Part shown: positions 29,556 to 38,847 of the stretch, piece after piece | Layout: every line of letters begins with the position of its first letter | Position numbering within the stretch: the stretch's first letter is position 1 | Source: Oceanicola sp. | GTDB lineage: Bacteria; Pseudomonadota; Alphaproteobacteria; Rhodobacterales; Rhodobacteraceae | Length of the DNA: 64,000 bases | Direction of reading: 5' to 3' | Assembly (NCBI GenBank): GCA_017792405.1 | Contig: CP051231.1 | Span: 26,897-90,896, forward strand | Program-made: the position numbers and the translations under genes | Notes under the pieces: generated by a model | The model's input: the letters and a program-made list of their open reading frames with translations, nothing else | What the model was told of the DNA's origin: nothing | Databases searched by the model: none

Positions 29556-29605
29556 GGGCGGGGCGCCCCGGGCCGTTTTGGCCCGGTCCATTGGGCGCCC
29601 CGCCC
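29556..29605 (-). terminator. Compound hairpin after fliC
   Basis: GGGCGGGGCGCCC (29556-29568) and GGGCGCCCCGCCC (29593-29605) form a perfect 13-bp outer stem; CGGGCC/GGCCCG (29569-29574, 29580-29585) form an inner stem around GTTTT. On the minus strand it directly follows the flagellin stop. It could terminate most fliC transcripts or stabilise the 3' end before flaF. Confidence 0.65.
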
Positions 29606-29614
29606 TTGGTCAGG

Positions 29615-31207
29615 TTACCGGAACAGCGACAGGATCGACTGCGGCGCCTGGTTGGCGATGGAGAGCGACTGGACACCCAGCTGCTGCTGCACCTGAAGCG
29701 CCTGGAGGCGGGCCGAGGCGGCCTCCATGTCGGCGTCCACGAGGCTGCCGATGCCGGCCGTCAGGCTGTCGGTCAGGTTGGAGATGAACTCCGACTGGGT
29801 TTCGATCCGGCCTTCGACGGAACCGAAGTTGGCAGCGGCCTCGATGGCACTGTCGATGTAGGTTTCGATGTTGGCCAGAGCGGCCTCGACACCCTCATCG
29901 GTGGTCACATCAATGTTGTCGACACCGGCCAGGCCACCGGTGGCCTCACCATCGGCCAGACCGTTGACCTGAAGGGCCATCGCTGCGCCGTCATTGTCCA
30001 CTTGGAGGACCCACGAGCCGGTGGTGTCATCCTGGTAGACGTTGGTCGAGATGTCGGACAGGCCCGACCCGTCGATCTGGATTTTCAGCCCTTTGACCAC
30101 ATCTTCGAAGGTTTCACCCTTGCCGGCGATGTAGTCGTAGTTGGTGCCGCCGATCGAGACGCGGTAGCCATCGCCCTCGCTGACGCCGGAGGTCGCCGAG
30201 AAGGTCACCTCGGAGGCGCGGGCCTGCAGGTTGGCACCGGAGAAGCTGGCAGCGGCGGCCGTGGCTGCGACCCCTTCCACGTCGGCAGAGAACTGCGTGG
30301 TGGCGGAGGTGGTGTCACCGTTGATCTCGATGTCGTCGAAAGCGGAGGTCGAGGTGATGGTGATCACCGCGCCCGTCACCTCGGCCGAGATGTCATCGAT
30401 GCCCGCAGCGTTGATGGCCGCGGTCAGGCCGGCGGACACGTCGTTCAACGTGGTCGAATCCGCGGTGTAGGACACCGTGGTTCCGTTGATCTGCAGGTTG
30501 AAGACATCACCGATCGACTGAGCGGTGCTCATGGTGATTTCCATCTCGTTCCCGGTGTTCGAGAAATCGCGGGTCGAGCTGTCATCGGCGTTCTGCCCGG
30601 CGCCGGCCTGCACCGTGACGTTGCCACCGGAGGCAGCAGCATCCGCTGCGGTTAGGGCTGCGCCACCGACGAGCGAGGCACCGGTGCCCATGACGCCGGC
30701 CTCATAGCTGAGGTCCTGGCGGGCAACGGTGATGTCGGAGGCCACAACGGAGCCGTCTGAGCTGCGGTCCAGCGAGGACAGCACGTTGACGTCCTCAGTG
30801 CCCGACAGCAGGTTCAGTCCGTTGAACTGGGCCGCCCCCACGACCGAGGCGATCTGGTCGCTCAGCGCGGTGATGTCGGCCTGCAGTTTTTCGCGATCGA
30901 CGTTCTCTTCCTGCGCGCCGACGATCTTTTCCTTCATCTGCACGAGCAGGTCGGTGACGGTTTCGGCGCCGTTACGGGCCACCGCGACGGTGCTCTCACC
31001 GAGAGACAGGCTCTCGGAAATGGCTTTGAAGCCGCGCACGTCGGATTCCATCACCTTCGAGATCGCCCAGATGGCGGAGTTGTCGCGGGCGGAGCCGACC
31101 GATTTGCCGGTCGAGATCTCGGCCTGCACCTGCTCGAGGTTCATGTTGATACCGCGGAGCGTTTGCAGGGCCACCATCGAGCTGGTGTTGGTCAGAATAC
31201 TGGACAT
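29615..31207 (-). CDS. fliC: Flagellin
   Basis: The 530-aa protein has the conserved flagellin ends. The N-terminal D0/D1 is seen in LQTLRGINMNLEQVQAEISTG and the C-terminal D1/D0 in LQALQVQQQLGVQSLSIANQ, ending SLFR. A central surface region of roughly 300 residues, rich in Thr, Ser, Ala and Asp, is variable. It lacks lysine/arginine clusters, as expected for an exported filament protein. The ATG follows AAAGGACC. Likely regulation: a sigma-28-like promoter 165 nt upstream and a leader of several hairpins, plus FlaF/FlbT. Confidence 0.96.
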   Translation of the reverse strand: MSSILTNTSSMVALQTLRGINMNLEQVQAEISTGKSVGSARDNSAIWAISKVMESDVRGFKAISESLSLGESTVAVARNGAETVTDLLVQMKEKIVGAQEENVDREKLQADITALSDQIASVVGAAQFNGLNLLSGTEDVNVLSSLDRSSDGSVVASDITVARQDLSYEAGVMGTGASLVGGAALTAADAAASGGNVTVQAGAGQNADDSSTRDFSNTGNEMEITMSTAQSIGDVFNLQINGTTVSYTADSTTLNDVSAGLTAAINAAGIDDISAEVTGAVITITSTSAFDDIEINGDTTSATTQFSADVEGVAATAAAASFSGANLQARASEVTFSATSGVSEGDGYRVSIGGTNYDYIAGKGETFEDVVKGLKIQIDGSGLSDISTNVYQDDTTGSWVLQVDNDGAAMALQVNGLADGEATGGLAGVDNIDVTTDEGVEAALANIETYIDSAIEAAANFGSVEGRIETQSEFISNLTDSLTAGIGSLVDADMEAASARLQALQVQQQLGVQSLSIANQAPQSILSLFR

Positions 31208-31230
31208 GGTTCACTTGGTCCTTTCAGATG

Positions 31231-31335
31231 GGCGCTTTGCGCCATTTCGGAAAGTTGCCCCGAGGGGCAACCGGATCCGGTTTCACCGTGTTGCGGACCA
31301 TTGGCCGGGCCGCGCCACCCACGAAGGTGCGTGGG
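31231..31335 (-). promoter_or_regulatory. Structured flagellin 5' leader
   Basis: The transcribed leader of fliC (about 31208-31375) contains at least four inverted repeats: GGCGC/GCGCC (31231-31243), GTTGCCC/GGGCAAC (31254-31271), the 14-bp palindrome AACCGGATCCGGTT (31269-31282), and CCCACG/CGTGGG (31318-31335). The second and third share three bases, so they may exclude one another. The first ends 12 nt before the ribosome site. No gene is seen elsewhere in 31208-31494. Confidence 0.6.
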
Positions 31336-31381
31336 CGAACCTGCCTCAGTGAGCTTAATGGATTGCTAATACCTCCCCATT

Positions 31382-31408
31382 CCATCGGCCGAATTTCAGA
31401 ACAGTTTG
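31382..31408 (-). promoter_or_regulatory. Sigma-28-like promoter for fliC
   Basis: On the minus strand CAAA (31408-31405) and GCCGATGG (31389-31382) are separated by 15 bp. This matches 9 of 12 consensus positions of TAAA-N15-GCCGATAA. Transcription would begin near 31375. Confidence 0.55.
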
Positions 31409-31494
31409 TTTTGAATTGTCGGATTGCCCGCCGCCGGAATTGACGTCTGCCAATAGGGATGCGTCAGCCGTATATCGTGAATGGCGCGCCCGGC

Positions 31495-31848
31495 TCAGGC
31501 GCGCCGCTCGAAGCTGGATTTCGCCGGCCCCAGATCCTGCCGCTTGCCCTTGTCGGTATAGGTATCGAGATGCTCGGTGGCGCGCCGGGTCTCGCTGAGC
31601 CGCCGGGCAACGGCCCGCAGCCCACGCTGGGCGGCATCAAGCAGCCGATCATTGCCGCGCGAGCTGACCGAGAGCGCCTCGAGCTGAGTCCTTGTCAGCG
31701 TGTCAGCCTGGGCTTCGATCTCTTTCAGGAGGCTATACTTCTCTTCATAGAGCGCCTCCAGCCGGGCGAAATCGCCCGCCTTCAACGCCTCGCGTTCGGC
31801 CGCCATAAGGGCTTGGGCCCGTTCGAAAAGTTCAGTGTTTTCAGACAT
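31495..31848 (-). CDS. FlgN-like flagellar chaperone
   Basis: The 117-aa protein is almost wholly helical with a coiled-coil-like N-terminal half (ALMAAEREALKAGDFARLEALYEEKYSLLKEI, cited here as residues 12-43). The length, charge and position next to hook and rod genes fit FlgN, the chaperone of hook-associated proteins FlgK and FlgL. Sequence conservation in FlgN is low, so the call rests mostly on context. It overlaps the rod-binding gene by eight bases. Confidence 0.65.
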   Translation of the reverse strand: MSENTELFERAQALMAAEREALKAGDFARLEALYEEKYSLLKEIEAQADTLTRTQLEALSVSSRGNDRLLDAAQRGLRAVARRLSETRRATEHLDTYTDKGKRQDLGPAKSSFERRA

Positions 31849-32125
31849 TGTTTCGCGCCTTCAGACTTTCAAAGATATGTTCGGCGAGACCGATTCCGCC
31901 CTGCCGGGCCATTGCCTTCGCCTGCTCCTGCCTCAGAAACGAGGCAAACCCATCCTCCCCGACACCGCCGCCGAACGAATCGCGCGTCTCGCCGAGACCG
32001 GCCTGCGCCAGCATCTCCGAAAGAAAGCTGGCCTCCAGTTCCCCCGACAACCTGCGCAGCTGCGCCTCGCGTACCGCCAAGGCGGGACTCGGGGCAGGTG
32101 GCGCAATCGGTGGAATCGGCGGCAT
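31841..32125 (-). CDS. Rod-binding protein (FlgJ N-terminal type)
   Basis: The 94-aa protein has the rod-binding pattern LRRLSGELEASFLSEMLAQAG and a C-terminal QEQAKAMARQGGIGLAEHIF helix, as in the rod-cap part of FlgJ or the alphaproteobacterial CheL/FlgJ-like proteins. It lacks the muramidase domain of enterobacterial FlgJ. The start at 32125 was chosen for the AAAGGG site; a longer frame to 32194 has a Pro/Arg-rich N-terminus and no ribosome site. Confidence 0.75.
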   Translation of the reverse strand: MPPIPPIAPPAPSPALAVREAQLRRLSGELEASFLSEMLAQAGLGETRDSFGGGVGEDGFASFLRQEQAKAMARQGGIGLAEHIFESLKARNNV

Positions 32126-32255
32126 GGTGGCCCTTTTCGAATTACGGCGATTTTGAGGCATTAGGACAGAAAGCGGTAAAGGATCGGTAACCAAAGGCGT
32201 GCAATCTGCACCGGACTTCCAGAAGGATCAGGTTGACCAGAAGGATCGGTTGGAA

Positions 32256-33812
32256 ATGCAGAATGCGATGTTGTCGGAATTGGCGATCTTTGCGGTGACC
32301 CCCGGCGCAACGGCCGGGCGCGGTGCGGTGCCTTCGGGGCAGGGCGGCAAGGCGGGATACGCCGGGCCTGATTGGGCCGCCGTGCTGGCGACGTTGGAGG
32401 CCGAGGGCTTAGGGGAGGAGGCTGCCGATGCGGTCGCCGGGATCGTGGCGGCGGTTGCCGATGCGCAGGAGGATGCGGGCGAAGGGGGAGTGCTGGCGGA
32501 GGACGTGGAACTCGCCGCGGAGGATATGGAGGGGCGAGGCGCGGCTGGCGAGGTCAGCGACATTGCCGCGGTCGATTCGGAGGCTGAAGTCGTGACTGGC
32601 CCTGCGGTGGCTCTTGGACCCGCGCAGGCGCGCGCGAGTGAGGCTCCTCCTTCACTGATCGAGCTGGTCCTTGGGGCGGTCGAGGGCCGCAAGGTAGTGG
32701 AGGCCCCGGCCGCGGGCCCGGCACAGGGGACGGTGATCGGAAGGCCAGAAATGATACGCGCACCGGGAGAGCATTGGGTGACACCGGCGCGGGGCGAAGT
32801 GGTGACGCGGATCGGTCGCGCGGAGGCAGTTTCGGCTTTGTCTGCTTCGCCGGTTGTGGGCAGGCCGGTAGAGATGAACCGGTCGGTGGTTGATGCGGTC
32901 AAAGTTGCGTCGGAGATGGCCAGGCGCACCGCCGTGGACCCGCAGCGGGTCCTCGAAGTGCCTTCTGATGACAAGGTGGGTTCGGTGGAGAACCGAAAGG
33001 TTGTGCCAGGGGCGTCGTCGATGCTGGCTCCCGTATCGGATGCAGAACCGGTGAACAGGGCTGTGGGTCTGCAGGCCATTCCGCCCGGAGGGACCAGGGA
33101 CGCGCCTATGTTGCTGGAACAGGCGGCGCAATCCGGGCCGGTCCCGGAGGCGCTCCGGCGCAGTGAGTTGCCTCCCAAGCTGGAGGCCCGGCAGGTGGAC
33201 GCGGCGCGCGGAGATCAGGTAGCGACGGTTGCGGAGGTGGCGCGCGCAACAGTTGCGCCCGCAGCGCCGTTGGCGGCGGTTGAGCCAATGCTCGTCACGG
33301 TGCAGCCTGTTGCGTTGGATGCGGTGCCGCTGGTGCAGGATGTTCGGGCTGCAAGCGCCTCAACAGGGATGCCTGCCACGCCGGTGCCACAGCCTGCTGC
33401 CGCCACCGCGCAGGCGGTCGCGATGCAGATTGCCGAGGTTTCCCGCCCGCTGCCAGATGGGCCGATCGAGCTGAGCCTCCAGCCGGAGGAGCTGGGGCGG
33501 CTGAAGCTCTCGTTCAGCGGGGGCGAGGCGGGGCTGCATGTTGTCATCGCCGCCGAGCGCCCCGAAACGCTGGAGATGATGCGCCGCCATATCGACCTTC
33601 TGGCGCAGGAAATGCGCAGGCTCGGCCATGAGGGCGCACAGTTCAGCTTTGCCGGGGGCGAGGGCAGTTTTGGCCAGCAGATGCGGGGCGAGGGCCAGTC
33701 GGGTGAGCGGGTCGGCTGGGCCGATGACATGAGTCGCACCGCCGCCACTAACACAACACCCGCGGCGCAGGCGCCCGGCCTCGGCCAGGCCGGCCTCGAC
33801 CTGCGGCTTTGA
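32256..33812 (+). CDS. fliK: Flagellar hook-length control protein FliK
   Basis: The 518-aa protein has a long low-complexity Ala/Val/Glu/Pro region and a C-terminal Flg_hook domain (about residues 420-500). The conserved core is IELSLQPEELGRLKLSFSGG and then LQEMRRLG-type helix (LAQEMRRLGHEGAQFSF). FliK measures the hook and switches the export apparatus to filament subunits. The start at 32256 follows AAGGATCGG; a GTG at 32199 would be an extension without support. flgD follows 12 bp later. Confidence 0.88.
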   Translation: MQNAMLSELAIFAVTPGATAGRGAVPSGQGGKAGYAGPDWAAVLATLEAEGLGEEAADAVAGIVAAVADAQEDAGEGGVLAEDVELAAEDMEGRGAAGEVSDIAAVDSEAEVVTGPAVALGPAQARASEAPPSLIELVLGAVEGRKVVEAPAAGPAQGTVIGRPEMIRAPGEHWVTPARGEVVTRIGRAEAVSALSASPVVGRPVEMNRSVVDAVKVASEMARRTAVDPQRVLEVPSDDKVGSVENRKVVPGASSMLAPVSDAEPVNRAVGLQAIPPGGTRDAPMLLEQAAQSGPVPEALRRSELPPKLEARQVDAARGDQVATVAEVARATVAPAAPLAAVEPMLVTVQPVALDAVPLVQDVRAASASTGMPATPVPQPAAATAQAVAMQIAEVSRPLPDGPIELSLQPEELGRLKLSFSGGEAGLHVVIAAERPETLEMMRRHIDLLAQEMRRLGHEGAQFSFAGGEGSFGQQMRGEGQSGERVGWADDMSRTAATNTTPAAQAPGLGQAGLDLRL

Positions 33813-33824
33813 GAGGACAGAAAG

Positions 33825-34571
33825 ATGGAAACCACATCCGCCACCGCACCCACCCTGAGCTCGGGCAGCAGCGCTCAGGCCAGCCAGACCTACATCAACT
33901 CGGATTTCGAGACCTTCCTGAAGATGATGACGACCCAGTTGCAAAATCAGGACCCGCTGAACCCGCTCGACAGCGCGGATTTTGCGGTGCAACTGGCGAC
34001 CTTCTCGAATGTCGAACAGCAGGTCCGCACGAACGTTCTGCTGGAACAGCTCGGCGCGCAGATGGGCCTGACCGGCATGTCGGACCTTGCGAATTTCGTG
34101 GGGATGGAAACCCGGGTCGCCGCGCCCGCGCTCTTCACCGGCCAGCCGATTGAAATGACGCTGGATGTCGAAAAAGGGACCGACACGGGCGTGCTGGTCG
34201 TGAGAGACGAGTTCGGCATCGAGCGGCAGCGCCTGATGATCGACACCACGGCCCCCTACCATGTGTGGCAGGGGACGGATGACAGCGGCGCACCCTTTGC
34301 CGATGGGATCTACAGCTTCACGGTCGAGAGCTACCAGAACGACGAGCTGATCGGCACCTCGGAGGCACAGGTCTATGCGCGGGTCGAGGAAGCGCGGCTG
34401 GAGAATGGCGAGACTGTGCTGCTGCTTAGCAGCGGCGCGACGGTGCCCGCATCGAGCGTGACGGCGCTGCGGTTTCCGGTGGTTTACGAGCAGAGTTCTG
34501 ATGGTGGCGGAGAGGAAGGGGCCGCTGCGGCAATGGCGCGACGGCAGTATTCCAGCGGGACGATTTGGTAG
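33825..34571 (+). CDS. flgD: Flagellar hook capping protein FlgD
   Basis: The 248-aa protein shows the FlgD N-terminal signature FLKMMTTQLQNQDPLNPLDS and then FAVQLATFSNVEQQV, followed by a beta-rich capping domain and an Ig-like part with GTDDSGAPFADGIYSFTVES. FlgD scaffolds hook polymerisation. The C-terminal 30 residues are Gly/Glu/Ala-rich. It is last in the rightward fliK-flgD unit; hook gene flgE, usually next, is not here. Confidence 0.95.
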   Translation: METTSATAPTLSSGSSAQASQTYINSDFETFLKMMTTQLQNQDPLNPLDSADFAVQLATFSNVEQQVRTNVLLEQLGAQMGLTGMSDLANFVGMETRVAAPALFTGQPIEMTLDVEKGTDTGVLVVRDEFGIERQRLMIDTTAPYHVWQGTDDSGAPFADGIYSFTVESYQNDELIGTSEAQVYARVEEARLENGETVLLLSSGATVPASSVTALRFPVVYEQSSDGGGEEGAAAAMARRQYSSGTIW

Positions 34572-34592
34572 CGGCTTCGGGGCGGGGTTACG

Positions 34593-34765
34593 GCGAGCGG
34601 CGCGAGCTTTAGCTTCACTTAGTCGAGCGTAGCTATGCCGCAGGGATGACCGAGCGACGCGAGGCACTGAGTTAGACCGAGCGGAGCGAGGCCACGAGGG
34701 GCCTGCCGAGCGCAGAGAGGCATTGAAGCAGTAGCCCGAGCGGAGCGAGGCCTTTGAAGCGCCAG
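34593..34765. repeat. Six-unit degenerate tandem repeat
   Basis: Units begin at 34593, 34623, 34650, 34677, 34706 and 34736, giving periods of 30, 27, 27, 29 and 30 bp. Most share the core CCGAGCGNNGNGAGGC followed by a variable 11-14 bp tail; the first two are the most diverged. The array fills the gap between convergent flgD and ubiB. No open reading frame with a ribosome site is seen within it. Confidence 0.75.
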
Positions 34766-34791
34766 ACCGGCGAAAGCTCGGGTTGGCGAGG

Positions 34792-36324
34792 TCAGAAGCC
34801 GTCGAGCAGGGCGACGACGGCGAGGGCGGCTGCGGCGCCGAGGGCGGCCCATGTGAGGCGGCGCCAGAGCGGGTTGCCCGCGGGGCGCGGCGGCGGGGGC
34901 GTGGCCTGGGCGATCAGGGCGCGCTCCAGCAGCGCCGGGAGGCGCGGGCCGAAGCGGATGGCGACGCGGGCGGTTTCCTTCAGGTCGTGCAGCAGGGCGG
35001 CGGGGCCGACGTTGCGCTTGACGTAATCTTCCACCACCGGGCGGGCGGCCTGCCAGATGTTGATGTTGGGGTGCAGCGAGCGGGCCACGCCCTCGACCAC
35101 CACCATCGTCCGCTGGAGCAGGATCAGCTCGGTGCGGGTTTCCATCCCGAAACGCTCTGTCACCTCGAAGAGATAGGAGAGTAGCCGGGCCATCGAGATA
35201 TGGGTCGCATCCATCCCGAAGATCGGCTCGCCGACGGCGCGCAGGGCCCGCGCGAACTCGTCTACATCGCGGTCGGCGGGCACGTAGCCTGCCTCGAAAT
35301 GCACCTCGGCCACGCGCTTGTAGTCCTTGCGGATGAACCCCATGAGGATCTCGGCATAGACCCGGCGGGTATACTCGTCGATCCGGCCCATGATGCCGAA
35401 ATCCAGCGCGATGATCTCGCCGCGGGGCGCGACCTTGAGGTTGCCCTGATGCATGTCGGCGTGAAACAGGCCATCGCGCAGGGCATGGCGCAGGAAGAGC
35501 GAAAGCACACGCTCGCCGAGCGCCACGCGGTCATGCCCCGCCGCGTCGATCGCGGCGAGGTCGTTCAGCGGGATGCCCTCGGCCCATTCCAGCGTCATCA
35601 CGTGACGGGCGGAGAGCGGCCAGAACGGACGGGGCACGATGAAGCCCTCGTCGCCCTCGGTGTTCTCGGCAAATTCCGAGGCGGCGGAGGTCTCGAGCCG
35701 CATGTCGAGCTCGCCCGCCACGACGCCCTCGAAATGCGCGATCACATCTCGCGGACGGAGGCGGCGGGAAGCGGGGGAGAGGGCTTCGATCATGGAAGCG
35801 GCGAAATAGAAGGCGTCGATGTCGCGGGAGAAGGCGCGCTCGATGCCGGGGCGCAGCACCTTGACGGCTACTTCGCGGCCATCTTCGACCCGCGTGGCCT
35901 TGTGCACCTGCGCGATGGAGGCGGCGGCGACCGGCTCGGAGAAGTCGGAGAACATCGCCTCGACCGGCTGGCCCAGCTCGGCCTCGACCACGCGCATCGC
36001 GTCGGCACGGGGGAAGGGGGGCAGCTTGTCTTGCAGGACCATGAGCTGCTGGGCCAGCTCGGGGCCGACCACATCGGGGCGGGTCGAGAGGATCTGGCCG
36101 AACTTGATGTAGGCCGGGCCGAGCGCGGTGAGCGCGCGGGTCACCGGCGGCTGGGCCGGGTCGCCCTTGTGGCCGAGCCATTTGAACGGCCAGCCCAGCA
36201 CGCGGGCGGCCACGCGGAGGGGCCGGGGCGCATCCATCGCCTCGAGCGCCACGCCCATCGCGCCGGTTCGCTCGAAGGTCGCGCCGGTGCGGATCAGGCG
36301 CCAGATGTTATGCGGCCCGCGCAT
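34792..36324 (-). CDS. ubiB: Ubiquinone biosynthesis ABC1-family protein
   Basis: The 510-aa atypical kinase/ATPase supports ubiquinone synthesis at the membrane. The UbiB signature KxGQ is seen in KFGQILSTRPD, the nucleotide-site lysine in VAVKVLRPG and the DFG-like motif in IALDFGIMGRIDE. Two hydrophobic helices form the C-terminus (AALGAAAALAVVALL), as in other UbiB. It lies seven bases after ubiE and is co-transcribed with it. Confidence 0.96.
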   Translation of the reverse strand: MRGPHNIWRLIRTGATFERTGAMGVALEAMDAPRPLRVAARVLGWPFKWLGHKGDPAQPPVTRALTALGPAYIKFGQILSTRPDVVGPELAQQLMVLQDKLPPFPRADAMRVVEAELGQPVEAMFSDFSEPVAAASIAQVHKATRVEDGREVAVKVLRPGIERAFSRDIDAFYFAASMIEALSPASRRLRPRDVIAHFEGVVAGELDMRLETSAASEFAENTEGDEGFIVPRPFWPLSARHVMTLEWAEGIPLNDLAAIDAAGHDRVALGERVLSLFLRHALRDGLFHADMHQGNLKVAPRGEIIALDFGIMGRIDEYTRRVYAEILMGFIRKDYKRVAEVHFEAGYVPADRDVDEFARALRAVGEPIFGMDATHISMARLLSYLFEVTERFGMETRTELILLQRTMVVVEGVARSLHPNINIWQAARPVVEDYVKRNVGPAALLHDLKETARVAIRFGPRLPALLERALIAQATPPPPRPAGNPLWRRLTWAALGAAAALAVVALLDGF

Positions 36325-36330
36325 TGCCCC

Positions 36331-37083
36331 TCAGAGCTTCCAGCCGGAGTGCAGGGCGGCGACACCCATCGTCAGATTGCGATACTTCACCTGCTCGAAG
36401 CCGGCGGTGCGGATCATCGAGGCGAACTCCTCCTGCGGCGGGAACTTGCGGATCGATTCCACGAGATACTGGTAGCTGTCTCGGTCGCCCGTCACCAGCT
36501 TGCCCATGCCCGGGATGACGTTGAAGGAATAAGCGTCATACGCCTTTTGCATCAACGGGTTGGGGAGCTGCGAGAACTCCAGCACCATGAGCCGTCCGCC
36601 GGGGCGGAGCACGCGGAACGCCTCGGAGAGGGCGTCGGGGATGCGGGTCACGTTCCGGATGCCGAAGGAGATGGTGTAGGTGTCGAAGCTGTTGCTCTCG
36701 AAGGGCAGGGCCATCGCATCGCCCACCACCCAGTCGAGCTTCTCGGCCAGATCGGCGGCTTCGGCGCGTTTGCGGCCCTCGACCAGCATGGCCTCGGTCA
36801 TGTCGCAGACGGTGGCCGTGGCCCCCTCGCCCGCGCGCCCGAGATAGCGGAAGGCCACATCGCCGGTGCCGCCGGCCACATCGAGCAGCCGCGTTCCGGG
36901 GCGGGGGGCCAGCCAATCCATCATCGCGTCCTTCCAGAGCCGGTGGATGCCTCCGCTCATCAGGTCGTTCATGATGTCATACTTGCTGGCCACGGAAGAG
37001 AAGACCCCGTGCACCTTGCCGGCCTTCTCGGCCTCCGGCACTTCGGTGAAGCCGAAATGCGTGGTTTTTCCGTCGTCTGCCAT
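36331..37083 (-). CDS. ubiE: Demethylmenaquinone/2-methoxy-6-polyprenyl-benzoquinol methyltransferase
   Basis: The 250-aa SAM-dependent methyltransferase acts in ubiquinone (and menaquinone) synthesis. The SAM loop is [14 protein letters not shown]; the family signatures [18 protein letters not shown] and [15 protein letters not shown] are present. The start [12 protein letters not shown] was chosen since it matches family N-termini. First gene of ubiE-ubiB, divergent from the 233-aa membrane protein. Confidence 0.96.
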   Translation of the reverse strand: MADDGKTTHFGFTEVPEAEKAGKVHGVFSSVASKYDIMNDLMSGGIHRLWKDAMMDWLAPRPGTRLLDVAGGTGDVAFRYLGRAGEGATATVCDMTEAMLVEGRKRAEAADLAEKLDWVVGDAMALPFESNSFDTYTISFGIRNVTRIPDALSEAFRVLRPGGRLMVLEFSQLPNPLMQKAYDAYSFNVIPGMGKLVTGDRDSYQYLVESIRKFPPQEEFASMIRTAGFEQVKYRNLTMGVAALHSGWKL

Positions 37084-37168
37084 GGGCTTGCCCAACTTTG
37101 TTCGCAAACCGGATATAGGCAATTTCCACCGGATACAAACGCGCCAGATGCGCGCAGGAGGGCGAGGA

Positions 37169-37870
37169 ATGGACGAGCGGGACCAATTTGCGATGCAGCT
37201 GCTGTTGCTGGCGCTCGAGTATCCGCTGATCGCCGTGGCGCTGGCCGTAGTGCTGATCCTGACGCTGATACTCGGCTACAATCTGGTTTTCTACGTGATC
37301 CCCGGCATGCTCATCCGCGCAGGGGTGCGGAAGCTGGAGGATGTGACCGCGCCGAAGGATGCCTCTGGCCGCCGGGTCCGGCAGACGATGGGCGCGCGGT
37401 TCATGGGGCGGGGCGATATCGCGCCGCTGGCTTCGCGCGGGATGGCGCGGGCGGCGGAAGAGTCGCTCGGCACCACGGTGATGCGCACCACATGGGGCAT
37501 GCGCCTGTCGACGGTGGTGCTTGGCGGCGCGGCTGTGGCGGCGCTGCTCTTCATGGACATGGGGCTGGACCCGCAGGTGGCGATGTTCGTGAAGCCCGCT
37601 GTGGTGGGCTTTGGCCTGCTCGGCCTTGCCCATGTGTTCAGCTTCGAGATGCGCTACGACCGTGATGTGATCATCTCGCAGAGCCTGATCCAGTTTCGCC
37701 GCGAGATCGCCTGGCGCGACCTCGTGGATATCCGGGACGAGGGGAATGGCGTGTTTCGCCTGACCGGCGCGGATGGCAAAAAGATGCGGGTGCAGAAGTA
37801 TCTCACCGGCATGAGTGATTTCCTGACCCGTGCTCACGGGGTGATCGACGGGCGGGGCGCTTTTGCCTGA
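37169..37870 (+). CDS. Conserved membrane protein, 233 aa
   Basis: The protein has one strong N-terminal membrane helix ([20 protein letters not shown]) and two more in the middle (residues about 112-150). The C-terminal 75 residues look like a small soluble beta domain ([23 protein letters not shown]). I do not recognise a named family. The start follows AGGAGGGCGAGG. mutM begins 62 bp downstream. Function unknown. Confidence 0.78.
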   Translation: MDERDQFAMQLLLLALEYPLIAVALAVVLILTLILGYNLVFYVIPGMLIRAGVRKLEDVTAPKDASGRRVRQTMGARFMGRGDIAPLASRGMARAAEESLGTTVMRTTWGMRLSTVVLGGAAVAALLFMDMGLDPQVAMFVKPAVVGFGLLGLAHVFSFEMRYDRDVIISQSLIQFRREIAWRDLVDIRDEGNGVFRLTGADGKKMRVQKYLTGMSDFLTRAHGVIDGRGAFA

Positions 37871-37931
37871 GGGCTTGCGGGGCGCGGCGGGGCAGCTAGG
37901 TTTGGCGCCAGACGCCTGAGCCGGAGCCGAT

Positions 37932-38783
37932 ATGCCCGAACTGCCCGAGGTGGAGACCGTGCGCCGCGGTCTGCTGCCCGCAATGGAGAACACCGTGATT
38001 GCCGAGGCCCGGGTGAACCGGGAAGGGCTGCGCTGGCCGTTTCCGCCCGGCATGGCCGAGCGGCTCACGGGCCGCCGGGTGCTGGGGCTGCGGCGGCGGA
38101 GCAAGTATATTCTGGCCGATCTCGACAGCGGGGAAACGCTGCTGATTCACCTCGGCATGAGCGGGCGGATGCGGGTGAGCGGCGAGGGGCTTGGGGTTTT
38201 CCATCACGCGCACCCGGCGCCGGAGAAGCATGACCATGTGGTGCTGGAAATGCAGAACGGCGCCCGCGTGACCTTTAACGATGCGCGCCGTTTCGGGGTG
38301 ATGGACATGGTCGCCACGGCAGAGGCCGAGGCGCACCGGCTGCTCGCCGGGCTGGGGCCGGAGCCGCTGGGCAACAGCTTCAACGAAGACCATCTGGTGG
38401 CGGCGTTCCGGGGCAAGAACACGCCCGTGAAGGCGGCCCTGCTCGATCAGAAGATCGTCGCCGGGCTGGGCAATATCTACGTGTGCGAGGTGCTGCACCG
38501 CACCGGGATCTCGCCGGTGCGCAAGGCGGGCAAGATCGGCCCGGCGCGCGTGGCCAGCCTTGTGCCCGCAATCCGGGAGGTTCTGGGCGAGGCGATCGAG
38601 GCCGGCGGCTCCAGCCTGCGCGACCATCGGCAAGCCTCTGGCGAGCTTGGATATTTTCAGCACCGCTTTGCTGCCTACGACCGTGAAGGCGCGGCGTGTT
38701 CCACCCCCGGTTGCAGCGGTACGATCCGCCGGATCGTGCAATCGGGGCGCTCAACTTTCTACTGCGGGTCGTGTCAAAGATAA
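37932..38783 (+). CDS. mutM: Formamidopyrimidine-DNA glycosylase
   Basis: The 283-aa DNA repair enzyme removes 8-oxoguanine and formamidopyrimidines. It starts [14 protein letters not shown], with the catalytic N-terminal proline and Glu. The central H2TH part is visible in [11 protein letters not shown], and a C-terminal zinc finger in [12 protein letters not shown] and FYCGSC. Length and motif order are complete. Confidence 0.97.
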   Translation: MPELPEVETVRRGLLPAMENTVIAEARVNREGLRWPFPPGMAERLTGRRVLGLRRRSKYILADLDSGETLLIHLGMSGRMRVSGEGLGVFHHAHPAPEKHDHVVLEMQNGARVTFNDARRFGVMDMVATAEAEAHRLLAGLGPEPLGNSFNEDHLVAAFRGKNTPVKAALLDQKIVAGLGNIYVCEVLHRTGISPVRKAGKIGPARVASLVPAIREVLGEAIEAGGSSLRDHRQASGELGYFQHRFAAYDREGAACSTPGCSGTIRRIVQSGRSTFYCGSCQR

Positions 38784-38847
38784 CTTGCAGAGCAGCCTGA
38801 CCCTGCTAACAAAGGGAGGCTTGGCACGACCGAAAGGACAGCCATCC

